Positions 10,775 to 20,748 of a stretch of DNA of 64,000 bases are shown here, one piece after another. The DNA is taken from NCBI GenBank assembly GCA_019914945.1, contig CM034112.1:5898001-5962000 (forward strand), given 5' to 3'. The notes under the pieces are model-generated. The model made no database searches. It was not told the DNA's origin and saw only the letters and a program-made list of their open reading frames with translations. Within the stretch, counting starts at the first letter, position 1, and each line of letters starts with the position of its first letter. The translations under genes and the position numbers were made by a program. This stretch comes from Typha latifolia (taxonomy: Eukaryota; Streptophyta; Magnoliopsida; Poales; Typhaceae).

Positions 10775-13273
10775 ATTCAGGTGGTATCAGAGCTTAGGTT
10801 TAAGGATGATCTGGCAAACCATCAAGTATAGTAGTTGTTGATTTGGTTTAGGGTTACGCTAGTAGTCGATCTCGATGAGTTTGATATTAATTGGTTGAGA
10901 TAGAGATCTAGGTGGTGATGTTGAGATTATTAAATTCGATACTTGACGATATTGATAGAAATAATTTGTGATATTGGTGTGTTTAGAATTTATCTGAGCG
11001 ACTAATGAATACGAAGAGATAGTACTAAATCATGCATTGATGTTATTGAGGTCGAGGTGTTATAGTCAGTGGAGCATAATATTGGAGATGTCGACATGTT
11101 TCATATGTTGCGATAAAGTGTAGAAATTTGTAAACATGTGGAGATAGGTATCTTGTGCAGAAGGATTATTAGCAGTAGATTTGAGGTTATTTTGATCAGA
11201 TATAGCATGTTTTTGGATTTTTGATCTATTATGGATACATTTGAGATTAGGAGATTGATATAAAAGATATATGTGCAGAGAGACTATTCTAATTTTTATG
11301 AAAGTTATAATTATGGATTGTGGATGGATAAGTAAGAAATATGATGAATTTGTATAGTGGAAAAGAAATTATGTGTTGTGATATAGATGATTGTAGATTG
11401 TATAGGGAAAAGAATTTTTGGAATGACTGGTATGATAAATTATGTTTGTAGGATACTTATGTTAGTAGATATAAAATTTTGATTGTACCGGCAAGATGGA
11501 TGATTTAGTAGGGATATGTTTGTCCAATAATACCACTAGAGGATTAACGTCTTGTTTAAATCTTTGAGTTGATTTCTAAACAGGGTAATGGGTATACGAA
11601 ATATGACATGGATACAGTTATTGCATTGTGAGTAATGTTAGTAGTTGAGACGTAAGGTATATAGTGTTGGACAACATGATAGTAGGTCTAGTTTAGAAGT
11701 TCCTAATTGTGTGAATTTGAGTAGATGAAAAGAATGATAATGAACTAAATAATATAGGGTGATGATAGTTCTTAAGTTGATAGCCCCATAACATATGTTG
11801 TATGACAGCGAAAATATATGTCCTCTATTAGTTTAGTTTTGGGCTTTGATTTAGAGGATAATAATATTATAGCATGACGATCGTGTGTTTTAGCTAATGA
11901 AGTCTGGCTGCAAATATACAGACTTATTTTTTCATAATTATTAGGTGATATTAATGTTGTTATAGAATAATTTTTGATGATACTATAAGAGTAAATTGTT
12001 CAGTATAGGTGGTGAACTTTATAAAGGATGTAATAGAATATAAAATTGGGACTATTGAAGAAATATGAGGTTTAAGTGATTTAATTAGGAATGAGATATG
12101 TTGGTATAGATGTTAAATTGAGATATTATGTATTTAGACATGTTAGTTGTTTTCGATGATACTAATTGGAAAGATAACTTGACACAGTTATTCACAGAGC
12201 CTATAGATATGATTATTTATTATGACTGATAGATGATTTGGAAGTTGAACTAATTGCTTCATAGGATGGCAATGAAAGGAATATAGAGGACTATGATACT
12301 GCATATATTGTGTATCGATTGATGTTTATTATACCACTAGATGATGAACGAATAATGATGTATAGGAAAGTGATTATATTAGTATTTGTTTAACTGTTGA
12401 CTTACATATTCGATTATTACAGGAGGTTATTGAGCAAGCATTTTAGAATGATGAGGTTGATCTTAATGATTATAAAGACTTACAGGTTTACATTTAAGTC
12501 TTAAAATAAAGATACTTGATTGGGAGATAGTGATTTCATAATTGGGATATAATGAGTTCATGATTAGTTCTATTATAGTTTGTGAAAATTTAATCTTTTA
12601 ATGAATTGCAAAGTTGAGATTGCGAGAAGGTTATAATCTATATTTTTGGATAGTCTTTGGATCTGAATATTGATATCATTAAGTGATATTCTGGAGGATA
12701 TACTACTAGTGATAGTAATTAAATAAATAATGATCAAACTGGAATTATGTGAATCGAGGAATGAATAGTTTGGATATAGAAGTGATTGATAGAAGGATCA
12801 TTATAAAGTTTATCATGTATGTTTCTTGAGATAGTTTGGATTTAACCTTTTAGATATTGCAGATTAAAAAGGAAGATAATGTTGAGAATCATAAGAGGAT
12901 ATATAAATTCGTTTGAGGTTGCATTAGGATTTACATTGATAGGTTGGAATTGATGCACTGCATGTTATTCTGAAGAATGTATTATGAATACATGTTGATA
13001 TGGTAGTCTTACATGGATAGGTGTGATCTCTTATATTGATTTATCTAGTAATTTGTAAAATGGTTTAAGCATATGAGCAGTGCATTTTAAATAAGAGACT
13101 TTGTGTTCTTGCCTAAATTTTATGAGAATATTGGATGATGCTGAGTATGTTTAGATTACTGACATTATTTATTAGAAAGAGAAGTATGAGTTAAATCTTT
13201 CAGATATTCTTAAAATAACTTGTATTTATCGTTCTACTTGGTATTAGTGATAGTATTGAGGAATAATCCATTG
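10775..13273 (+). mobile_element. Internal region of long-LTR element, no coding capacity seen
   Basis: About 2.5 kb between the end of the 5' LTR (10774) and a truncated 3' LTR (13274-13505). It opens with a spacer and a PBS. The rest is AT-rich, the plus strand is very poor in C, and I find no open frame of even 60 codons in either orientation. I could not recognise gag, RT, RNase H or integrase motifs. It fits a large non-autonomous (LARD-type) element, or an ancient element whose genes have been erased by C-to-T decay. Confidence 0.6.
10782..10794 (+). promoter_or_regulatory. Primer binding site of long-LTR element
   Basis: TGGTATCAGAGCT, complementary to the 3' end of plant initiator tRNA-Met, begins seven bases after the LTR end GTTACA. 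Its presence identifies 5350-10774 as a 5' LTR and gives the element plus orientation. Confidence 0.85.
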
Positions 13274-13505
13274 TGGACTGGAATATTCATATGTTAACAG
13301 GTTTATTTGGTTAATAATATGATTTAATTGGTGATGGGTTATGTGATTATGGATATGTTAGCAGGTAGTATTTGATGATGTCATGATTGTATGTGTACAG
13401 GAGAGTATCTGTGCGTGACGGGTCCCGCCCGTCCTGTCGCGTGTGCTGCGCGTGCCATGTGGGCGCGTGGGCGTGCACGTACCCATGCCGGGCGGGGGCG
13501 TTACA
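13274..13505 (+). repeat. Truncated 3' LTR of the long-LTR element
   Basis: These 232 bp match 10543-10774, the last 232 bp of the 5' LTR, over the same length without gaps. By my count there are about 15 differences, all but one transitions and many in CpG/TpG contexts. It ends GGGCGTTACA. The first roughly 3 kb of this LTR are missing, so the element was truncated by deletion or recombination at its internal/LTR border. Confidence 0.85.
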
Positions 13506-13935
13506 GAGGGAGAGAAATAGAGAGAAACAAAGAAAGAGAGAGGGAGAGAGATAAGAAGGAAGAGGAGGAAGGAGGGGATGAGGCTCACCAGCGTCAGTAG
13601 CACGGTGGTGGAAGCGACGGCGATGGTCCGAAGTGGTCGACGTCGACAAATCGAGATGGGGAAGCTTAAGAGAGAAGAACAAGAGGGAGAGAGAGCATTT
13701 AAGAGAGAGAGAGAGAGAGAGGAGAGAGAAATAGATAAAGAGAGAGAGGCGGTGGCAGAGACGGGTAGTGGCGGCGAGGGCCCCGCCCTGGCCAGCTGGC
13801 AGCAGCAACGGCAGCTAGGGTGCGTGGTACCCTCCCCCCCCCCCAACCCATGCAAGCTGCTCATGCAGCTTGCATGGGCACAAGGCCGGCCCCGACCACG
13901 TCGTGCCCATTTTTTCTTTAGGACAGGTTGTTACA
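13506..13935 (-). repeat. Inverted start fragment of the long LTR
   Basis: The minus strand starts TGTAACAACCTGTCC at 13935 and continues with the GC-rich start of the long-LTR family (the palindromic 'gcaagctgcatgagcagcttgc' part, cf. 5430-5460). It ends in a GA/CT-rich tract where it meets the plus-oriented LTR end at 13505. Two LTR pieces therefore abut in opposite orientation at 13505/13506. Confidence 0.75.
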
Positions 13936-15006
13936 CAATATGGCCTAGAAGTCCTCGTATGGGTGATGTACCACATTGAGCACAGATTGAATCAACGAAA
14001 TATTGGTAAGACTCAAATGGTCGAGTCTGCTCTACCAACTTACCACTTGATGGCCACACCCTCTAGGTGGAATGATGCGAGCTGGACCTTCTAGTGGTCG
14101 AGGGTGCCATGGCACATGAAAAATTACTTTGCTAGGTAGGTCTAGTCTAACAGGTCTTCTTTGGAAAATTTTGGAATATCAAACTTGACGGTTCGAGCTT
14201 AGATCCCAAAATGTGGTATGTCGTTGTAGGCCAAATGACCTCTTGGTCGATGCTAGTCATATGGGTCATAGGCCCACAGGTCTAGCTCATGTCATGCTCG
14301 GACTGCATGCAAGATCAAATTAGTTGGCTAAAGTGGGCCCACCTAATCGTTCCACTAGTCATCCTCTCATACTTTGCCTAATGTCATGCTCATAGGTCCA
14401 AAACTAATTCACACGATGTGGTCAAACCGATTCATGAAATTTAGCTTGCCTTGAGATTTGTGCATTTCATCTTCTCCACACAAATGACTGAACCCTAACC
14501 CTAAGGCTGAATTTGGATATCAGCCTAGGGGCTCCACCACAAGTCTTTGTAGCCTCGGTGACAGCTGGGCAGGGTTGCTAGCCGGTAGTAGTCATCGCCC
14601 TATAGGTCATCGCGATAGTGGAGGGCCAATCTCGAGCTCATGCTCAATCTAATGCAGTGGCAGCCAGGGTGCGTTGCTGGTGGGTCCACAAACTCTCAAT
14701 CGTTGGTGGTTGTGGGTAGGGCCCAAGGCCCCACTATAGTAAGGATGCAATGGTGGCAAGTCCCGACAAAGTCACCCCGACAAAGGGATAGCTCCCCATG
14801 GTGGTAGCTATTTGGTTCGGCCACTTGACGATTGTTGATAGCTGTAGTGGCCACCATTGGCAGTCGACCTGAGGAAGCCACCCATGGCCACTGGTGCTCA
14901 TGGAAGCATTGGACCAGCGACCACTAGCCGCGGGTTTGCTGCAGCAATAATGTCTGTCGACGGCGGTCTTCCACTTAGTACTTGCGCAAACGGTGGTCGT
15001 GGTTCG
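13936..15006 (-). pseudogene. Gag remnant related to the 26-29 kb element
   Basis: This segment aligns along its whole length with 27232-28330 of the pol-less element, in the same orientation (for example 'ggcctagaagtcctcgta' at 13940 against 'ggcctaaaagtcctcgta' at 27233). It is thus the central and N-terminal part of the same gag, much decayed and without a usable frame. It is bounded on both sides by ends of the long-LTR family (TGTAAC at 13935 on the minus strand and at 15007 on the plus strand). There is no PBS or PPT at these borders. Confidence 0.65.
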
Positions 15007-16018
15007 TGTAACGCCCCTGCCCGCCACTGACACGTGCATGCCCACGCGCCCACACGACACGCACAGCGCACGCAACAATACGAGCGGGGCTGTCATGCAC
15101 AAATAAGCCCTAAGCACACATACTCAATTACAAAATAAAGTTCATCAAATAAAATCTGCTAATATATCCATATCTAAATCTACAACAATCAAACTACAGA
15201 GCTATATAATCTGGCATGTCTAATCTAGCAGGGCTCACACAGGCTACGACAAACCCATCAAGATACAACTAAAATAATTAATACATAAGTACACTATATT
15301 TTGACCTGTATTATACAAATCATCATCTAATACTATAAAGTACAAATATAACAAACAATGATACAACTCAATTTCTATATAAACTATCATCTATACCATC
15401 TCGCACCTATAGCACACCTCATCATTATTCTAAATATCTTCGCATGATATCTCAAGTCGCTATCACATACCATATAACTAAGAGTTAGAAATGAAATAAA
15501 GAGAGTCATAAGCAAAATGCTTAATGAATAGACCTTACCCCAAATCAGTGACGCCAAACAAAGAATAAATCATGTACTGGATAATATGAATCACATAGGA
15601 GCAAATAAATGTATCATCAATACTACGTAAATGAAAGGTAGATATCATATCATAACTTATCAAAGTATATAATTCTCGATAATGTATAAATAAATCTCCA
15701 TATCATACCATCATCATAATTCTCTCAAATATAACACATATGATGCATGCTGACTATAACCATGCTATGAAATCAAAGGTAACCACATATGATGCATATT
15801 GACCACTCAATAATCAGGTATATCAAATGATAATGAAATCATATACATTTCTCAGCATTTCAATCAACAATGTCATCTCTGAATATCATTATCATACTAG
15901 ACCATTGTGCACAATCAACACTCGGTACCCAGTCTCATCAATATGCTTGGAAGCTCAAAGCATACCCTACCATCCGCAAAGGGTATCTCAATTATAATCA
16001 TACCCTGCCATCAACTAT

Positions 16019-16096
16019 CGTATCAATCAGATTTCATGTTTTCCTTCTAAATGAAATCGTATCAATCAGATTTCATGTTTTCCTTCTAAATGACAG
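16019..16096. repeat. 39-bp tandem duplication
   Basis: A unit beginning 'cgtatcaatcagatttcatg' occurs at 16019 and again at 16058 with a period of 39 bp. Copies A and C have it once, so the duplication arose in copy B. Confidence 0.85.
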
Positions 16097-17279
16097 ATCA
16101 TATGCATTTTATCCAGTACTACAATAAATCATGCAACTCAAGAATTTATATGATAAAGAGGCAAAGAAAAAAATGTTGCAATGGCAGTCTCCAACCATGT
16201 ATCTAATACATGTATCCCCATACCAGTCTATTACATACTCATACTAGAGATCATCACGACATAAACTCATAATAGTATAGTCATCTCTAATCATCTCTAA
16301 ATATCGTAGATCAATCTAATCAAATGCATGATAAAATATGCTAAACTGAAATCATCTTTAGATAAGGTCATATAATCATGCTGGAGGCCAAAACATAATT
16401 ATATAATAAATCTTAATTTGAGAAATATGTCTAGCAGATAAGACTGCTCACTATCTAATTAGAAGACCCAACACTCGTATCATTCACGTTCATTAATCAA
16501 CCATCACTCATCGCTAGTAAGGTCCCCGGAGTCTCAAATAAAGGGGTCCGGAGTTTGAAAATGTTTAAGTAGTATGAAGTTAGTTGTTTATCCGATTATA
16601 ATCCAATCGAGTAAAAAATATGATAATTTATTTGGTTTAAAAATTAATTAGATTCATAGGATAAATTTAATTGTGATAATATTAATATGCTAATACCATA
16701 ATTTATATTTATCAATAAGAATCCTAGTTTGCTAATTATAGAGTAAGTAATATAGTAATTTATCTCTTTTTGTATATCATTAATGACAACCATATATATG
16801 ACTTATAAAAATATAATTATAAATATAATCTTATTAATAATTATTTTGTGATACTTACTCTTATATAATTAATCATAGATTATATGAAAAATAGTCATTA
16901 TCCTATTATACAAAAATAATTTGCAAGCTTAGTATTTCATTTTATACAAAGTAATAGATAATAATAAGATACTAAAAATAGTTATATAAAATATTAAATA
17001 TAAATATAATATTATTATTAATAAGGCTACATGTATTAATCTAATAATTAATAACTAAACCATAAATAAAATTTATATTCAAATATTTATAATTATTATT
17101 AATAAATTATTATACTAAAAATACTTAGCTAATAATTATACTAGTGAATGTAAATTACCAAAATAATTAATTATCTAAATAAAATAATTTACCTAACATT
17201 AGAAAATAAATTATTTAATTAATAGAAGAAAATAATAATAATCCTCTTTGCTACAGTGCTGGAAGAAGAGGAGGAACCG

Positions 17280-17296
17280 AGGAGGGAGAAGAAGAA

Positions 17297-17337
<41 letters not shown>

Positions 17338-17345
17338 AGAAAAAG
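17280..17345. repeat. (GAAA)n-rich microsatellite
   Basis: GAAGAAGAA units followed by about eight GAAA units within long LTR copy B. Confidence 0.95.
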
Positions 17346-17453
17346 ATAAGAGAAAGAGAAGGGGAGGGAGGAGAGTAGGGCCGGTGGGGAGGGGCTCGGC
17401 TGCTGCTGGCTAGCCAGCGACCGGCCTCTTGCCGGCGACTCGGGTCCGGCAAA

Positions 17454-17785
17454 CCTAAATATTATAATGTCATATATTCATCTATTCAAATTTATGAAGA
17501 AAAGTGAATAAAAGTAAGCTTTAAAGTGGGTATCATAACAATGCAAAATAAGGATAAATGCATTTAGTACCGTATTGGATATTTGAGAATATTAGTATAA
17601 TATATATGTGTCAAGTTTTTTATGGGCATTGGGCCCCAAAAGAGCTATATAATTTGTAGATAAAGAATACTATGCAAATTAACTCACATACTTTTTCGGA
17701 GTGTATCTCTTCTTATTAAACCGTTAATCAGTTCAAACAAATGTTGAGTGCAACCTGAATTAAGAATATCTTGATAAGTAAGGAT
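17454..17785. other. Interval without recognisable feature
   Basis: AT-rich DNA between the truncated long LTR and the next LTR fragment. I see no gene, repeat pair or RNA signature. Confidence 0.45.
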
Positions 17786-18477
17786 TTGTAGTTAGGGCAT
17801 TCACACACTAGAAAAGATCGTTTGAATGTTGCGTAGGGTCATTTGAACGCGGGGTTTGAACTCCTGCATCACATTCACACATACAGAGACACTAATTTGG
17901 CCATTCGAATGCCCTTGATGAGAATGATTGTATTAGGGTTATATTTCTTAGTTATTTAGTTGTTAGGTTAGCCTCTAAATATGTGGAAGGCAGCCTCATT
18001 ATGGTATTATCGAATGAATTGTTAGTTTGACCTATCTTCTCTCCTCTAATATGAAGCTTCTCCCTCCTCGTTCATTCCCTAGTTGTGTGTCATCTTGTCG
18101 CTGTTTACCTCTAGCCTCTTTCGTCCATCGGAATTCTCCCTCCTCCTTGGGACATCGACACCTTCTCTTCTTTCTTCCTTCACCCAACAACATCATGTGC
18201 AAACCCTACATATAACCAATGTTCACTCCATCTCCACCTTCATCACCATCATCATCAACATTGGATCTTTGCCAACCTTTTCCCTAGCTATATTCTAAAT
18301 TAGTGAAGGGCATAAATATCAACATTATAGATTAGGAAGCTATAGAACGAATCCATCTAATTTTATAATTTTTTGATTATGGGAGAATATCTGGTGAATA
18401 TTCTTCTTTGACTATATAGACTTCCTTCCTACACTCAAACTTGAGTCGGTAACCGAGATCGGGTCATAACATAGATT
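17786..18477 (+). repeat. Gypsy LTR fragment of the palindrome family
   Basis: In plus orientation this resembles the reverse complement of the LTRs at 42666-43536 and 55358-56194. It has decayed GTTCGAAC sites (17815-17915), then 'gttaggcctctaaatatgtgg'-like transcript-start context, then a CT-rich part, and at 18380 the 'gagaatatctggtgaatattc' motif shared with 2690 and 55420. The end is taken as GTCATAACA at 18477. No TSD was found and the left edge is approximate. Confidence 0.55.
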
Positions 18478-18805
18478 TCAAGAGATGACAGCAGAAAATA
18501 TTGTTTTATTTGACCACTTTGAACGTGGCTAAATTCTTATATGAAAATGTGCCTAAACTCTGAAAGGAGGAAACAAATAGGTAAATAGTTGCTGTAGTGA
18601 TGGGTGAAAGCCTGCCGACTTCTTTTGCCAAAACTATATCCTCAACAAACAGGACAACTCATTGTACAATGTGTATAGTTCAGTGAAAATATCTAACGAA
18701 TTATATGAATTCTTAGACAAGCAGTACAAGACAGAAGATGTTAGTGCAGAAAAATTTGTAGTTGGCAAATTTTTAGAATACAAGATAGTTGGCACTAAAG
18801 TAGTG

Positions 18806-19675
18806 TGTTAGGTTTTTATATGTTGGCAATTGTGTATAAAATATTCTAAGTATATTTTTTCATGTATATGAGCTTTACACAAGTCTAGAATATCTCTGAT
18901 CTGAAGAATTGCAAGATTATTGGAGAAAAGCCGTCGAGTTCACACCGCGTTCACAAACGCGTTCGAACGCGGGTACTGCGTTCACACAGACTGAGAGCTA
19001 TGTTCACAAACGCGTTCGAACGCAACTTGAAGAATTCAAGTTGTCGCGTTCGAACGCACTCGGGCCCGTTCGAACGCACCTGAGTTCAAGTCATGCCGTT
19101 CGAACGCACCTGGGCTGCGTTCAAACGCACCAACGAAGTTTGATAAAATTGGACTTTCGTGAGTACGGATAAGACTTGGATTTGGCTCTATCTTGGAGAT
19201 CATGTATAAGGATTATGATGCCCTATCTTAAGGGTGGTGGAAGAAGCATTATTGAAGGAGACTTCTTGAGGCTACATCGGTTCTTCAACTAACAAGGTTC
19301 CACTCATCTACAAAAGTTAATCTTTCGTCTTAAGGGCTATCTAGACGAAAGATCAATCTCGAGGGTTACGGAGATTGGACTTTAATCACGAGAAGCAGTG
19401 AATCGTGGGTTCTAGCGAGCAAGACTAAGAAGAACAAAGTCGTTTGGATCGACGGGTTGTTTTGTGAGTCAGTCTTGTAACTGCCACTATTCTAGTGATT
19501 GGTTTTTTATCCGAGTTTGGATCCGTGGTTTTTTTTCCATTTGAGTTTTTCCACGTTAAAATCTTGGCGTTCATCTCTGCTTTCGTTCTTAATATTTCTA
19601 CGGACTTTTACTTAAGCTAACGAGTGATATCATTGCCTAGTATTTAGATACATACTTGTGTCTAGGAGTTTTTCA
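18806..19675 (+). mobile_element. Copia-like solo LTR (870 bp) with TSD TAGTG
   Basis: It starts TGTTAGGTTTT and ends GAGTTTTTCA. It is flanked by TAGTG at 18801-18805 and 19676-19680, a perfect 5-bp TSD, and it interrupts the copia gag described around it: the gag frame is recognisable on both sides. The 3' part has a typical copia LTR look ('ccacgttaaaatcttggcg' at 19551). No PBS, PPT or second LTR remains. It carries the best palindrome array of the window (18957-19130). Confidence 0.85.
18957..19130. repeat. Array of GCGTTCGAACGC palindromes
   Basis: The core GTTCGAAC is at 18961, 19014, 19048, 19068 and 19098, with one variant GTTCAAAC at 19119, plus half sites GCGTTCAC at 18947, 18978 and 19000. 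The copies are separated by unrelated spacers of unequal length, so this is not a simple tandem repeat. Several copies are framed by CGC...GCG, giving a 12-bp perfect palindrome. Such clustering in an LTR suggests a promoter or enhancer binding site, but I know of no factor with this site. Confidence 0.8.
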
Positions 19676-20748
19676 TAGTGATTAACAAGGTGCAAAATCT
19701 TTAAGTTATAATTTATGAGATCCATACTAAAGAAATAGTGATTAATGAATCATTCCAAGTGGCGGCTATTATTAAAAAAATTTATCGTCTTTGAGGGATT
19801 TTAAAATTATCTAAAACACAAATCAAGGAAATGACACTTGAAGAACTTATTGTTGGATTGAGGTAGAAAAAAATCCTACTTAAAAAAAATGAAAATACAA
19901 ATGTTATGGAGTTCACAAAGGACAAAAAAGAAAAATACACCAGCAAAGATTCTAAAGGTCTCACAAAGAAGTTCAAAGGCAAATGCTATATTTGTGAAAA
20001 GCATATCGTGCTCAGGACTGTCGTTTGTGTAAAAAGGAGAACTTCAAGAAAGAGAACTCTGAGAAAAAGTCATAAGCCAATGTAACTGAAGTGGAGAACC
20101 TTCATTCTGATGTCAATGATATGCACCTCTTTACTATTGCTCTGAAGTAAAGTTGATTAGTTGAAATCCTAAAGATTGGTGGGTAAGACACTAAGGCTAC
20201 TCGACACATTTGTGCGAGGAGGTGGATAGTATCATCTAATTAAACTATGACAAATAAAATTTTTTACATGGGCAATTCAGCAACTTCTAAAGTGGAAGGA
20301 ATAGGGAAAGTCGTGCTAAAATTAACATTAAAAAAATAACTTACTCTCAATGATGTGATGCATATGCTCGACATTCGCAAGAATTTGGTTTTGGGATCAT
20401 TGTTGAGTAGGAAAGGTTTTAAGCTAGTGTTTGAGTCTAATAAGTTTGTACTTATAAAAAATGACATGTATGTGAAAAATGTGCTATTTATCTAATGGCC
20501 TCTTTAAGATGAATGTAATGACCGACTCCAAAAATAAATAAAGATGAATCTTCTTCTGCTTACTTACTTGAGTCTTATAAAATTTGACGTGATAGATTAG
20601 GACATATTAATTATAGTACATTGCGTAGATTAATTAATCTTAATATGTTGCCTAATTTTCATATTGATTTGAATAAAAAATATGAAACATGTGTGGAAGC
20701 CAAATTGGCTAAGGTTTAGTTTTATTCTAGTGAATGAAGTATAGATTC

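Larger units (their letters stand above)
15007..17453 (-). repeat. Long LTR copy B, truncated at its start
   Basis: On the minus strand this is the long-LTR family from the 'gccggcgag' part (17453) through the GA/CT tract, the AT-rich block, the 'gagaccccgtgg'-like block (about 16520) and the GC-rich end GGGGCGTTACA at 15007. The first few hundred bases of the LTR are missing. The sequence after its 3' end (going down from 15006) is gag remnant without a PBS, so it is not a normal 5' LTR border. Confidence 0.7.
18485..20735 (+). pseudogene. Ty1/copia gag-protease-integrase N-term remnant
   Basis: 18485-18800 encodes the N-terminal gag (MTAENIVLFDHFERG, then ELYEFLDKQYKTEDVSAEKF). After an inserted solo LTR, gag resumes at about 19681 (NESFQVAAIIKK, EMTLEELIVGLR) with a degenerate knuckle KCYICEKH near 19990. 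Next comes the protease region (NSATSKVEGIGKV, LTLNDVMHMLDIRKNLVLGS at 20270-20400) and the start of the integrase gag-pre domain (WHDRLGHINYSTLRRLINLN-type, with the W position mutated). Frames are broken by many stops and shifts. It ends at about 20735, 13 bp before long LTR copy C, and the rest of pol is absent. These motifs are those of copia elements of the Tork type. Confidence 0.8.

Noticed and set aside
13347..13979. Open frames of 100-170 codons on both strands
   Set aside because: They lie in GA/CT-rich LTR sequence; the proteins are Ser/Leu or Glu/Arg low-complexity runs created by the microsatellite.
18957..19130. CRISPR-like array (repeats with unequal spacers)
   Set aside because: The repeat is only 8-12 bp, palindromic, lies in an LTR of a plant genome and has no cas genes.
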